Shown here: positions 63,991-64,000 of the stretch, one piece after another | How the letters are laid out: every line of letters starts with the position of its first letter | Position numbering within the stretch: position 1 is the first letter of the stretch | DNA from: Algoriphagus kandeliae | GTDB taxonomy: Bacteria > Bacteroidota > Bacteroidia > Cytophagales > Cyclobacteriaceae | DNA length: 64,000 bases | Assembly: GCF_004571135.1 (NCBI RefSeq) | Contig: NZ_SPSB01000003.1 | Span: 773,333-837,332, forward strand | Direction: 5' to 3' | Notes under the pieces: model-generated | What the model saw: only the letters and a program-made list of their open reading frames with translations | What the model was told of the DNA's origin: nothing | The model's database searches: none | Made by a program: the position numbers and the translations under genes

Positions 63991-64000
63991 AAATTGGAAG

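Noticed and set aside
1..64000. CRISPR arrays, insertion sequences and tRNA genes
   Set aside because: I read the gaps for regularly spaced repeats, transposase frames and tRNA-like cloverleaf ends and found none; this is by eye and could miss a weak case.

Overview
The window looks like a chromosomal segment of a Bacteroidota bacterium, most likely order Cytophagales (Algoriphagus/Cyclobacteriaceae-like; genus is inference). The evidence is family content largely restricted to that phylum (DUF4295, DUF4293, DUF4199, DUF5522, type B L31 next to a GlmU-like nucleotidyltransferase), many outer-membrane beta-barrels with short signal peptides ending in SQ/AQ, no Shine-Dalgarno pattern before most starts, and several TAnnTTTG promoter -7 boxes. 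No tRNA, insertion sequence, prophage or CRISPR array was found. A 5S rRNA on the minus strand at the right edge marks the 3' end of an rRNA operon lying beyond the window.

Layout. 1-9 kb: partial GlmU-like protein, L31 type B, a large outer-membrane barrel, an MsbA-type ABC exporter, a YifB/ComM AAA ATPase, a lipoprotein, an UlaG-like metallo-hydrolase and small membrane proteins. 9-22 kb: 6-phosphofructokinase, a PAS protein/MBL hydrolase pair, a Cys/Met-metabolism PLP enzyme, an ECF sigma operon, truA plus a second ABC exporter and envelope proteins, a collagen-like lipoprotein, hemE, a MOSC protein. 22-30 kb: dnaK, a GroES-like protein, an ammonium transporter with a co-oriented barrel protein, hemB, and a P-loop protein related to tRNA 2-selenouridine synthase that has lost its rhodanese cysteine.

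30.5-49 kb: the outstanding region, four minus-strand genes packed end to end (gaps of 3 and 5 nt, then a 1-nt stop/start overlap) encoding about 2203, 1074, 2189 and 644 residues. The first has about 20 beta-rich repeats of about 63 residues followed by a DUF6603-like region; the third starts with about 550 residues of coiled coil. None has a recognisable signal peptide or enzymatic motif, and the operon ends at a UUCG-tetraloop terminator. Its function is unknown to me; it is the best candidate for an undescribed system.

49-64 kb: a phosphate-selective-type porin flanked by a 46-bp direct repeat (in the HAD phosphatase gene on one side and a degenerate copy of its 3' end on the other), rocD, a hidden DUF5522 gene, rpmB-rpmG-DUF4295-ftsY, a three-gene SPFH/ribbon-helix-helix operon with a palindrome at its start codon, a TolC-like protein, a methyltransferase and two family 2 glycosyltransferases, two DUF4199 proteins, and a dihydroorotase homologue lacking the metal-binding HxH motif.

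Intrinsic terminators separate many of the transcription units, and the tightly overlapping genes mark likely operons. Database confirmation was not possible; family names are from recognition of motifs and should be read with the stated confidence.
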